Below are positions 26,222 through 34,059 of a stretch of DNA of 64,000 nucleotides, piece by piece. Each line of letters starts with the position of its first letter. The stretch's first letter is position 1. The notes under the pieces were generated by a model. The model had not been told where the DNA came from. It saw nothing but the letters and a program-made list of their open reading frames with translations, and made no database searches. This stretch comes from Allopusillimonas ginsengisoli (GTDB lineage Bacteria > Pseudomonadota > Gammaproteobacteria > Burkholderiales > Burkholderiaceae_B). The stretch is taken from NCBI RefSeq assembly GCF_004153455.1, contig NZ_SDQE01000001.1, positions 62,001 through 126,000 of the forward strand, read 5' to 3'. A program made the translations under genes and the position numbers.

Positions 26222-26607
26222 GTTCCTAGTGATAGTCTTGGTAATCCGCTAAAACCCGGAGACCTTACGGCCATCCGGAACCCGATGCCGTGATCCTGCA
26301 CATAAAGAGCCGGCTCTCTGCCGCTAATCTCACAATGCTGGAAGTTGACATATCCCGCCGCCTTCGCCGCCAGTTCAAGGGTTTCTCTATCGCCCATCAA
26401 TCCTTCCTCCACACAACACGTCCATAGATACGCCAGACTTCGCTGTCCTAGCGACAGGATCTGCATATACGCAGAAGCACTTAGGCTGCTTCGCCCTACC
26501 ACCTGCAAAATCTCTAAGATAGACGCAATAGCAGCGGAGTCATCAACAGCAGCATCGTAATCATCCACAGGCAAAGCGACACTGTCGTGCGTACAAAGAA
26601 ACTGCAA
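26218..26607 (-). CDS. hypothetical protein, 129 residues, reading over a higB relic
   Basis: An ORF starting MQFLCTHDSVALPVDDYDA, acidic at the N-terminus, ending four bases into higA. The last part (26226-26290) lies on the DNA where the 3' end of higB should be, in another frame. It may be a genuine gene fused to the decayed toxin end, or merely open. No family recognised. Confidence 0.35.
   Translation of the reverse strand: MQFLCTHDSVALPVDDYDAAVDDSAAIASILEILQVVGRSSLSASAYMQILSLGQRSLAYLWTCCVEEGLMGDRETLELAAKAAGYVNFQHCEISGREPALYVQDHGIGFRMAVRSPGFSGLPRLSLGT
26226..26246 (-). pseudogene. higB toxin C-terminal remnant
   Basis: One frame reads DYQDYH followed by TAG, the near-invariant C-terminal end of HigB toxins, five bases before the higA start. 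Continuing upstream in this frame meets a stop within 16 codons, and no earlier part of HigB is recognisable, so the toxin is lost. Confidence 0.55.
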
Positions 26608-26663
26608 GAGTAGCCGATAAGGCCACGTCCCCGCAGCGTGCCGCGAAACGGCACACGTACAAT

Positions 26664-27776
26664 TTAAAAGCGATGGCGCACGCCCATACTGAGCAATGTG
26701 GAATTAAGGCCTTTCTGAAAAAGCGCATTTTCGGCATAGGATCCATATGCATATAGATTCGTACGCTTGGAAAAGTTATACGTGTAGCCCAGCGAATAGA
26801 CGTTCAGGCTATCAAGGTCATCGCCAATAAGCGCTTTGCTTACGCTTGCCTGAGCCCCTCGCCTGGGGTCTGCCATTTGCCACGAAGCCCTAAGCAATCC
26901 GTTCCCCAATGGCGCAGTTAGGCCTACAAGATAAGAATTCACGTTCAAACCGTCAGCCGAAACAAAGCTACCTGTGCTCAGTGTGCCGAAATTGCGGCCT
27001 GCGAACCAACCATCTTTAGTTTGTCCATACGCCAACGACAGTTTGGCTATCTTAAAGTCGTAAGCGGCGCCGACGGACCATGACTTGAAATCCATGTCAG
27101 AAGCTTCAAACCTGATCTGGTCGTAAGAGGTAAACGCCGAAAAGGAATCACTGCTGTATTTTGCGCCAGCAGTAAGAACCTTTCCGTCGTCAGTTTTATC
27201 ATTGTTAATGTCCCAGCGTTGTGCTCCATTGATTGAAAAGGAGTATCCAACTCCAACTTGGAACCCCGAAATACTGTTGCTTTGGTACATAATCATATTA
27301 TCGTAACGAGGCGTGTTCATTGCGCTGAAAGACGTGCCTGCCGCTGCCTGCTGGAAGGCGGCGTCAAAGGGGTCTGCGACCGGATTTCCAAACTTGGATG
27401 CAATGTTCGATTGCCGACCAAATTCCAACTTGCCCCATGTGTTACTCGACAGGCCAACAGTGGCTTGACGACCGAATAGCCTATCCGCTTGTCCGCTGCG
27501 CCCGGTAATGAGGTCGAAACCGCTTTCGAGTTGAAATAGCGCCTTTATTCCATCACCTAAGTCTTCCTCTCCCTTCAGTCCCCACCGACTCCCAGACTGG
27601 CCTCCGCTCACCATTCCTGTTTTTTTTGCATCATAGTCGGCGTTATCCCAGGTGCCACTTACCTTCTGGTAAGCGAGGCCGCCGTCTACGATGCCATACA
27701 AGTTAACTGATGTACCTGCCAGTGCAGCGCTTACGGGGCCGATGGCCAACACAGCAGAGAGTAAAGTTTTTTTCAT
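26664..27776 (-). CDS. general porin (OmpC/Omp32-like, Gram-negative porin family)
   Basis: A 370-residue outer membrane beta-barrel. A signal peptide MKKTLLSAVLAIGPVSAALA is followed by the porin start SVNLYGIVDGGLAY, then GSRWGLKGEEDLGDGIKALFQLE, a typical betaproteobacterial porin sequence. It ends in a C-terminal Phe (GVRHRF) needed for outer membrane assembly. The start at 27776 has AGGAG at 12 bases. It lies at the left end of the AT-richer catabolic cluster and may serve uptake of its substrate. Confidence 0.92.
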   Translation of the reverse strand: MKKTLLSAVLAIGPVSAALAGTSVNLYGIVDGGLAYQKVSGTWDNADYDAKKTGMVSGGQSGSRWGLKGEEDLGDGIKALFQLESGFDLITGRSGQADRLFGRQATVGLSSNTWGKLEFGRQSNIASKFGNPVADPFDAAFQQAAAGTSFSAMNTPRYDNMIMYQSNSISGFQVGVGYSFSINGAQRWDINNDKTDDGKVLTAGAKYSSDSFSAFTSYDQIRFEASDMDFKSWSVGAAYDFKIAKLSLAYGQTKDGWFAGRNFGTLSTGSFVSADGLNVNSYLVGLTAPLGNGLLRASWQMADPRRGAQASVSKALIGDDLDSLNVYSLGYTYNFSKRTNLYAYGSYAENALFQKGLNSTLLSMGVRHRF

Positions 27777-28073
27777 GTTAAAAGTTCTCCTTTTAATTTT
27801 TAGATAATTAACGCACCCACAGTTCCAGCTGAATTCATATGCCTGGGTATGTGGAAGCCAGTGATTTTTTATTCGCGCAGCTTGGGACGATGGCTCCTCC
27901 TGCAAGAGAGTCAGAAAAGTTCCGTGGCGATTTGTTGCAAACGCTCGGAGGGCTTCTTCCATGCAGATGCAGCGCCTGAGAGGCTACTCATATCTGAATG
28001 CTGTGGAACAAGTGATCCCACCAATGACGTGCTTGGCCGCGTTATCTTTATGTTTGTGTGGTGGTGCTGAGGC

Positions 28074-29330
28074 TTAGGGAGCCCCTGTTTTTTTCTCTGC
28101 AACTGTCCGTATCGCGCCAGCTGTTTCCAGTTCAATCAGCTCTTCCACCGAAAAACCAGATCGCAAGAGCTTGTCGGCCGAGTCTCCGCCCAGGTCGGGC
28201 GCTCGGCCATACGCTACTTCTGACGGTTCGACTTCGAATGGGGTGGTGAACCCTGGCGGAAAACCGCATAGGGTGCCGTCGGTATAATCTACTTCCTGCA
28301 TTCCCAGTGTGATCTTGTTCGTCTTGACCACATCGTTCAAGAATTCGAGAGGCGTTCGCACCTTGCTTGCGGGTACGCCCGTTTGGTTTAGAAGTGCCTC
28401 CAGATCGTCGGCATTCCGTTCTGAGAACTTTGCAGATAAGGCGGCTTTCACTTTCGCGGGATCGATTGCCTTAACAAACCCGCGATTCTGATTTTCGTCC
28501 TGCAAAATTAAATTTGGGTCGAAGGGTAGTTGAGGCACAGCCAATAGCTCGCAGAGCGTACGAAACTGGACGGGCGTATTGGCAGCGACCGCAAGCCATC
28601 CATTAATACATTCGAAAACCGTGGAACCGGGGCTTCCCGTAAATCCGGTGTTGCCTACACGAGGCATATCTTGTTGCCGGGAATAAGCTCGCGCCATTTG
28701 AGTTAACATCAATTGAACTGCGGCCTGTGCCATTGAAATATCGAGGTAAGCACCTTTCCCCGTACGTAGGCGTCGGAGTAGCGCGGCTAATATCGCTTGT
28801 CCACCCAGCATTCCAGTGGCTGTGTCAACGAGGGGGAAGCCTACCTTCATCGGCGGATCAGACTCGCTTCCGTTGCACATCATCATTCCCGTGGCTGCTT
28901 GGACGATGTGGTCATACGCTCCACGAGATCTCCATTCGCCCTCTTGTCCGAAACCGGAGATAGACGCATACACAATGTTTGGATTTACGGCTGTGACTGC
29001 GGAGTAATCCAGTCCCAGACGTTTCATTGCGCCGGGTCGGAAATTTTCGATAAACACATCTGCCTGCTCCGCTCGGTCGAGAATAAACTGCTTAATGCGC
29101 GGATGCCTAAGGTCAACAGCAAGCGATTGCTTTCCTGCGTTGATTGCAGCGAACGCTTCCGAAATTTCTTTTTCCACCTGCCGGCCGCTGTATCGTAGTG
29201 CGTCGCCACGGGAAGGATGCTCGATTTTCACGACGTCTGCACCGAGAAGGCGCAGATAATGAGAAGTGGTCGGGCCGGCAATGACATGTGAAAGATCAAT
29301 AACACGAATTCCTTCAAGCGCGTTCAACAT
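28074..29330 (-). CDS. CaiB/BaiF family (class III) CoA-transferase
   Basis: A 418-residue enzyme. It starts MLNALEGIRVIDLSHVIAGP and contains GADVVKIEHPSRGD, SISGFGQEG and the catalytic Asp in RGAYDHIVQAATGM (about residue 150). Class III enzymes move CoA between carboxylic acids by an aspartyl-CoA intermediate. It is transcribed divergently from a Bug receptor and amidase, so an acid released by amide hydrolysis could be activated here; that pathway is inference. GGGGAACT supplies the ribosome-binding site. Confidence 0.9.
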   Translation of the reverse strand: MLNALEGIRVIDLSHVIAGPTTSHYLRLLGADVVKIEHPSRGDALRYSGRQVEKEISEAFAAINAGKQSLAVDLRHPRIKQFILDRAEQADVFIENFRPGAMKRLGLDYSAVTAVNPNIVYASISGFGQEGEWRSRGAYDHIVQAATGMMMCNGSESDPPMKVGFPLVDTATGMLGGQAILAALLRRLRTGKGAYLDISMAQAAVQLMLTQMARAYSRQQDMPRVGNTGFTGSPGSTVFECINGWLAVAANTPVQFRTLCELLAVPQLPFDPNLILQDENQNRGFVKAIDPAKVKAALSAKFSERNADDLEALLNQTGVPASKVRTPLEFLNDVVKTNKITLGMQEVDYTDGTLCGFPPGFTTPFEVEPSEVAYGRAPDLGGDSADKLLRSGFSVEELIELETAGAIRTVAEKKTGAP

Positions 29331-29412
29331 AGTTCCCCAATCGAAAGAAGCAATATTTTCGATAGATCATATGGGGCAACATGCGCAACTTATATTCAAT
29401 TTAATCTATTGG

Positions 29413-29433
29413 TTGATAAGTGTTCCTTATCGA
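29413..29433. promoter_or_regulatory. candidate LysR-type operator in the divergent promoter region
   Basis: TTGATAAG-N5-CTTATCGA is a near-perfect dyad in the 268-base region between the CoA-transferase and Bug receptor genes. It contains a T-N11-A core, as expected for a LysR family protein; the regulator encoded at 32011-32934 is the natural candidate. The rest of the gap is AT-rich with no other feature. Confidence 0.45.
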
Positions 29434-29598
29434 AATAAGCACACAGGTAGGGAGGGGTCATGATTAGCTACGAATTTTCTTATTGCATAATAGAGACTAA
29501 TAATTAATAAGACGGAGTCACCGCCTCCTATACTGCCTTTCAGTATCAAACAGCTCATACTAAAAACTGCGATGTATGCATACGGAAAGGAGAAAGCG

Positions 29599-30558
29599 GT
29601 GAAGAAGTTATTGCTAGGGATTTTGGCGTCGATGGCTCTTGTATCAGGAGGTGTCCTGGCGGCGTGGCCAGAGCGCCCAATCAAGATTGTCGTTCCCTAC
29701 CCGCCTGGCGGGCCCACGGACTTTCTGGCCCGCCTAGCCGCTGATGGAATGCAATCGGAGATAGGACAGTCGTTTGTTGTCGAGAATCGGCCAGGTGCAA
29801 GTGCGATTATTGGTACGTCTGCTGTGGCGCGAGCACCAGCAGACGGGTACACGCTGCTCTTGACTCCGGCAGCTTTAAGCATCAACGCAGCAATGCGAAA
29901 CGATCTTCCGTTCAACTTTCCGCATGATTTTGATCCGGTGATCCAGTTGGGACGAGGTGAGGGCATTGTTGCGGTGAATAGCGCGGTTGATATTCATAAT
30001 TTGAAGGAGCTAGTTTCTGCTACTCGGTCAGATCCTGAAAAGTATATGGTGGCAACCGCGGGTAGAGGAACAAATACTCATATGGCATTGGTTCAATTCA
30101 AGAACATGTCGGGGGCTTCGCTTCAGCATGTCCCATACAAAGGCGCAGGGCAAGCAGTAATTGATGTTGTGTCTGGAAATGTGCCTATTATGTTCGGAGG
30201 TATTACGGAATTGAAACCTCATATTCAAAGCGGAAAGTTGCGTGCGATCGCTATTCTTGAAAATAGTCGCAGTCCGAGTTTTCCATCAGTTCCAACTGCA
30301 GACGAACAAGGATTCACGGGGTTGCGAATCTTTGGCTATTTTGGATTGATGGTCAAACAAGGAACGGCACCTGAGATTATCGAAAAGCTGAACAGGGCGG
30401 CTAACACCGCGCTAAGTCGACCATCGGCTCAAGAAAGCGCACAGGAAATTGGAGTGAAACTCGTGGGTGGCTCTGCGGAAACCTTCGGAAAAGTAATAGC
30501 CGATACTAACCGCATCTACACTGAAATTGTGAGCGCGGCAGGGGCGGATTTAGATTAA
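29599..30558 (+). CDS. Bug (TctC) family tripartite-tricarboxylate-type solute receptor
   Basis: A 319-residue periplasmic binding protein. Signal peptide KKLLLGILASMALVSGGVLA, then the family start WPERPIKIVVPYPPGGPTDFLAR. The GTG at 29599 is preferred, because AAAGGAGAAAGC precedes it by the right distance; a reading from 29572 adds nine polar residues. Bug proteins capture carboxylates, amino acids or nicotinate-type compounds; many lack a dedicated TctAB transporter, as here. It is followed by an amidase 29 bases later. Confidence 0.9.
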   Translation: MKKLLLGILASMALVSGGVLAAWPERPIKIVVPYPPGGPTDFLARLAADGMQSEIGQSFVVENRPGASAIIGTSAVARAPADGYTLLLTPAALSINAAMRNDLPFNFPHDFDPVIQLGRGEGIVAVNSAVDIHNLKELVSATRSDPEKYMVATAGRGTNTHMALVQFKNMSGASLQHVPYKGAGQAVIDVVSGNVPIMFGGITELKPHIQSGKLRAIAILENSRSPSFPSVPTADEQGFTGLRIFGYFGLMVKQGTAPEIIEKLNRAANTALSRPSAQESAQEIGVKLVGGSAETFGKVIADTNRIYTEIVSAAGADLD

Positions 30559-30587
30559 TAGTGTGTTTCACTCAAGGAGAGCACTGC

Positions 30588-32018
30588 ATGAAGTTTGAAG
30601 AATATCGTAAGTACGATGCGATCGGGCTTGCGGATCTGGTCAGGACCAAGCAGGTTTCAGCACTCGATCTGCTGGAGACCGCCATTCGCAGAGTGGAAGA
30701 TACCAACGCTGAGCTAAATGCCGTAGTACAGAAGCTATATGATTCAGCGCGCACGGCTATTGAGCAGGGCCTTCCCACTGGCCCTTTTCATGGTGTTCCA
30801 TTGCTGCTGAAAGACACGATGTCTAGTTTGGCTGGAACAGTTACGCAGGTGGGTTGTCAGTTTCTTGCTGATAACGTTGCCAATGAGGACGGTGAGCTGG
30901 TTGCAAGATATAAGCGAGCAGGATTCGTCATTTTTGGGAAAACCAATGTGCCAGAGCTAGAGCTTTCATCGTCTACTGAGCCTGCACTTTACGGTCCCGC
31001 GCATAACCCTTGGGATCTTTCCCGCTCTACGGGAGGATCTAGTGGAGGTGCAGCAGCAGCTGTTGCGAGCGGCATGGTCCCCGTTGCACATGGAGGCGAC
31101 GGCGGTGGCTCGATACGTGTTCCAAGCGCACATTGTGGGGTCTTTGGGCTGAAGCCAACCCGCGGTAGGACTCCCTCAGGTCCTGGTGAGTGTATGCCAC
31201 GAGGCGGGCTGTCCGTAGCTCATGTCATTACTCGTACCGTACGTGACTCGGCGGCAATACTCGACGCGAGTGATGGTTATGAGCTGGGCGCTCCTTATGC
31301 GGCGCCTCCCAAGGCTCGCCCATACCTGCAGGAGGTTTCAATAACACCGAGGAAACTGCGTGTAGCATTGGTAACACGACCTTTTATAGATGTTCCCGTG
31401 CATGATGAATGCACAAGTGCAGCGCTAGCCGCTGCTGACCAATTGCGATCACTGGGCCATGATGTCGTAGATGCGCATCTTGAGGCTGGTATACCGTCCT
31501 GGCGTGAAGGGCCCACCATATTGGTGGCGACCTATCTGCGACGCGTGCTCGAAGACAGAGCGGCAATGTTGGGAAGAGAGTTACGACCGGATGATCTGGA
31601 GCCTCTTACTTGGAACCGCCTGATAAAGGCCGGAGGATTTTCCGGTGTAGAGTATTTACGTGCGCTGAAAATTGTTCACAGCATAGGGCAGCGTGTAGCA
31701 AGCTTTATGGCTGATTATGATCTGATTTTGACTCCTGCGACGCCCAGCCCACCGTTCCAATTAGGAGTCATGAGCATGAGTTCGACAGATGTCAGCGCCG
31801 TGGCAGCAGCCTCGGCGGAAAGTATTGGCTACTCTCAGTTCTTCAATGCCGCCGGCAACCCTGCAGCTTCACTGCCCTGGACCATCAACAAAGAGGGTTT
31901 GCCGATAGGTGTTCAATTGGTGGCTAGATTCGCTGATGAAGCTACTTTACTACAAGTTTCCGCGCAACTCGAAATGGCAAATCCGTGGGCAGGCAGAATA
32001 CCACCCCTATTCAATTAA
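30588..32018 (+). CDS. amidase signature family hydrolase
   Basis: A 476-residue amidase. The Ser-cisSer-Lys triad is visible as Lys75 in LLLKD, Ser151 in the GGSSGG motif and Ser175 in [11 protein letters not shown]. It hydrolyses an amide or a carbamate; the enzyme class also includes amidotransferase subunit A, but the absence of gatB/gatC and the catabolic context argue for a degradative enzyme. AAGGAGAGCACTGC precedes the ATG at 30588. It is probably co-transcribed with the Bug receptor. Confidence 0.9.
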   Translation: MKFEEYRKYDAIGLADLVRTKQVSALDLLETAIRRVEDTNAELNAVVQKLYDSARTAIEQGLPTGPFHGVPLLLKDTMSSLAGTVTQVGCQFLADNVANEDGELVARYKRAGFVIFGKTNVPELELSSSTEPALYGPAHNPWDLSRSTGGSSGGAAAAVASGMVPVAHGGDGGGSIRVPSAHCGVFGLKPTRGRTPSGPGECMPRGGLSVAHVITRTVRDSAAILDASDGYELGAPYAAPPKARPYLQEVSITPRKLRVALVTRPFIDVPVHDECTSAALAAADQLRSLGHDVVDAHLEAGIPSWREGPTILVATYLRRVLEDRAAMLGRELRPDDLEPLTWNRLIKAGGFSGVEYLRALKIVHSIGQRVASFMADYDLILTPATPSPPFQLGVMSMSSTDVSAVAAASAESIGYSQFFNAAGNPAASLPWTINKEGLPIGVQLVARFADEATLLQVSAQLEMANPWAGRIPPLFN

Positions 32019-32934
32019 ATATAGTCAGAAGTGTTTCTATGAAATCATTGACGACTGGAACATTGGGGCGTTCTGACCGCTGAATAAGTGATATAGGAGC
32101 AAGCACCCCTGGAAAGCTGAGGTCAAGCCGCTTGACCAAGCGAAGGCTTTCGTAGTGCGCCCCGACACTCATGGGCGCGACCATGAGTGCAGATGTCCGG
32201 CTGGCGAGACGAACGCTTGAGTGAAAGGACGCACATTCGTAATGTGCTTCAGGCGGGAGCAGTCCTCTAATGATGAAGGCCTGCGCAAAATTTTGCCATG
32301 TGAATGTTTGGAGTGGCGGTAGAATCCACTTTTCGTGGACAAGATCCTCCCACCGTACCCGCTTCTTGGAGAGTAGAGGATGTGAAGGGCATGCCATGAC
32401 GCATGGGTCTTCGTTAAACAATGGTTGAAGGTCCAATCCGGGGGCGCTCGAAAACAGGGGGTCTGGGCGACTGAGCACAATGTCGACAGAGCCTGATCTC
32501 AATGCGCTGCAGAGTGTTGGCACGCTTCCTTCATTGATAAATACTCGTGTATCAGGGTGTCTATCTGCAAACTGTTGCAATGCGCGGGGTACTGCGTCTA
32601 ACATCATCATCGGCGTGACACCAAGCCGAAGTTCAGTCTTTCCTTCACGTAAGAGTTGCGCTTCCTGCTCAGCATTTTTTAGTTCGTTCACAATTAAGCG
32701 GGCTCGCTCAATCACAGCAGCTCCGATGACGTTAGGCTGCATGCCTTTCGAACTCCGATCAAATAGCTGTCCGCCGAAGGCTCGTTCTATTTCTCGAAGC
32801 ATGCTGCTTAACGCGGGCTGAGTCAGATGCAGTCGCTCGGCAGCAGCATGCAAGGATCCACACTCTAATAGGACTTCGAGCAATATAAGCGATCGAATTC
32901 GAAGCTGCCCCAGAGAAGACTTGATTTGACTCAC
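32011..32934 (-). CDS. LysR family regulator of the amidase/CoA-transferase cluster
   Basis: A 307-residue LysR-type protein with an N-terminal winged helix (LLECGSLHAAAERLHLTQPALSSMLREIE) and effector domain ELRLGVTPMMMLDAVPRALQ. The start is GTG at 32934; an in-frame TAA lies shortly upstream. The gene converges on the amidase, with an 8-base overlap of the 3' ends. It is the only regulator in the low-GC cluster, so it probably responds to the amide or its acid product. Confidence 0.87.
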   Translation of the reverse strand: MSQIKSSLGQLRIRSLILLEVLLECGSLHAAAERLHLTQPALSSMLREIERAFGGQLFDRSSKGMQPNVIGAAVIERARLIVNELKNAEQEAQLLREGKTELRLGVTPMMMLDAVPRALQQFADRHPDTRVFINEGSVPTLCSALRSGSVDIVLSRPDPLFSSAPGLDLQPLFNEDPCVMACPSHPLLSKKRVRWEDLVHEKWILPPLQTFTWQNFAQAFIIRGLLPPEAHYECASFHSSVRLASRTSALMVAPMSVGAHYESLRLVKRLDLSFPGVLAPISLIQRSERPNVPVVNDFIETLLTIFN

Positions 32935-33064
32935 AGTATTAGGTGTTAAGCAATTGAGTTGGCGCTATCTTACTATCGAAAACCAGAGAGAGGCATATTC
33001 AAAGATATCAGCACTGAGTCTACCTTGGCCATGCATCCGTTCGGCTGCACATTGATGTGTCTTA

Positions 33065-33505
33065 CTAATCCAGTCCTTTTCGTTTCAGGATTTCGGCCAA
33101 CCGCTCCAGGCAAGCACGCGGATAGTCAGGCATAGACATATGGGCCACATCAAGCAGCGCTGCTGCAGCACGTTCGATCACATCACGTAGGCGCGCAATC
33201 TCCCAGGCCAGCATCCGAACTTCGGCAATCTTATGCTTGTTCCACGCAGCGCGGATTTCGGTGGGCGCCATCGGTGGTGGCCAGGGCTTCTCGTTATCTG
33301 AATACCGACCCACCGGCAGGCCATAGGCCCTGATCCAGTCCGACTCCGTCTGTATGCCTTCATCCGCCCTTGGATTGTGGGTCCAAAATGCACAGCCACG
33401 CTCAGGTGTAGCCACTGCATGGGATGAATTGCCTTGAATGCAGTACCAGGTACCTTCGCCACGGCCCGCGAAATGGACACAGTTAAAGCAACGGGGAGTT
33501 GTCAT
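33065..33505 (-). CDS. LexA-box-controlled hypothetical protein, 146 residues
   Basis: A protein beginning MTTPRCFNCVHF, with a Cys-rich N-terminus (CFNC and two further Cys by residue 40, a possible zinc site) and a helical C-terminal half (KHKIAEVRMLAWEIARLRDVIERA in pieces). No known family. The start at 33505 lies 13 bases from a near-consensus SOS box. The next gene beyond is a truncated tRNA-Asn, so this is the original chromosome flank of the insertion. Confidence 0.65.
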   Translation of the reverse strand: MTTPRCFNCVHFAGRGEGTWYCIQGNSSHAVATPERGCAFWTHNPRADEGIQTESDWIRAYGLPVGRYSDNEKPWPPPMAPTEIRAAWNKHKIAEVRMLAWEIARLRDVIERAAAALLDVAHMSMPDYPRACLERLAEILKRKGLD

Positions 33506-33518
33506 GATGGCAATTAAA

Positions 33519-33538
33519 TACTGTGTATATAAACAGTA
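33519..33538 (-). promoter_or_regulatory. LexA (SOS) box
   Basis: TACTGTGTATATAAACAGTA matches the consensus TACTG-TATATATATA-CAGTA closely, with complete CTGT and ACAG half-sites at the right spacing. It sits 13 bases upstream of the start codon of the gene at 33065-33505. A second half-site, TACTGTATAT, occurs at 33580-33589. Confidence 0.8.
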
Positions 33539-33628
33539 TTTGTAGCACAAAAAAACCCGCTCGCAAGCTGGCATAAAAGTACTGTATATGCGACGTGTCT
33601 CATATATCGTCTCATACATAAAAAAATA

Positions 33629-33663
33629 AGCCCCTACGATTTAACGCAAGGGCTTGTTTTAAC
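33629..33663 (-). terminator. original tRNA-Asn terminator, displaced by the insertion
   Basis: On the minus strand AAGCCCTTGCG...GTAGGGGCTT is followed by a U-rich stretch (ATTTTTTTA). It lies just downstream of the 48-bp tRNA-Asn 3'-end duplicate (33671-33718) and would have ended the tRNA transcript before the element integrated. Confidence 0.6.
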
Positions 33664-33670
33664 TAACTAT

Positions 33671-33718
33671 TCTTGGCTCCCCGAACTGGGTTCGAACCAG
33701 TGACCTGCGGATTAACAG
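33671..33718 (-). repeat. attachment site copy: 48-bp 3' part of tRNA-Asn (distal end)
   Basis: Identical over 48 bases to 49134-49181, which is the 3' part of the intact tRNA-Asn gene. After it the sequence diverges, so this is a fragment, not a functional tRNA. It marks the distal boundary of the integrated element and is joined to the original chromosome on its left. Confidence 0.93.
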
Positions 33719-33792
33719 CCCGGATACGTATTGTATCATGGGGCGAATTTCTTAAAAATCAATGAATTACTAAACATTAGTGATCATTAAAA

Positions 33793-34059
33793 TCACTTAA
33801 CTTGAGTAATTGCGCCATTTTTTTTGCCACTTTTTTTGCCACTTTTCGCCGCTTCACTACCGATTTTTTTGGGGCTGTTTATCATTGTTTCGAGCGTTTC
33901 GCGCAGAGTCATGCCCAAGCTTTTTGCAAGTTGATCGAGTCGCTGGCGAGCGGCTGGATCAATAACAATGTTCAGCCGGCCCGCTGCGTGTCGCTGACGA
34001 TACTCACGCTGCCGTTGTGCGCCGGTTTTTGCTGCCTGCGGGCTTGTTTTTCGGGGCAT
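33793..34059 (-). CDS. ribbon-helix-helix-type DNA-binding protein
   Basis: An 88-residue basic protein. The core RLNIVIDPAARQRLDQLAKSLGMTLRETLETMI (quoted in part) fits a strand plus two helices of the MetJ/Arc class. The C-terminal Lys/Gly-rich tail KSGKKSGKKNG is encoded by the phased GCCAC boxes at 33814-33842. The ATG at 34059 has AGGAG upstream and overlaps the end of topB by 56 bases. It is a candidate repressor of its own operon through the dyads at 35941-35981. Confidence 0.6.
   Translation of the reverse strand: MPRKTSPQAAKTGAQRQREYRQRHAAGRLNIVIDPAARQRLDQLAKSLGMTLRETLETMINSPKKIGSEAAKSGKKSGKKNGAITQVK
33814..33842 (+). repeat. phased GCCAY array near the distal end (possible integrase arm sites)
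   Basis: GCCAT at 33814, GCCAC at 33826 and GCCAC at 33838 recur with an exact 12-base period, separated by T-runs. The same three-box array in the same order and orientation lies at 49014-49042, near the other end. The distance to the core repeat is 95 bases here and 91 there. Confidence 0.55.

Noticed and set aside
33671-33718. tRNA-Asn at the distal end of the element
   Set aside because: Only 48 bases of the 3' part match; the D arm and 5' acceptor strand are absent, so it cannot fold as a tRNA.
33814-33842. Lys/Gly repeat tail of the ribbon-helix-helix protein as merely a coding repeat
   Set aside because: The same three phased boxes occur at 49014-49042 in non-coding DNA, so a DNA-level role is more likely.
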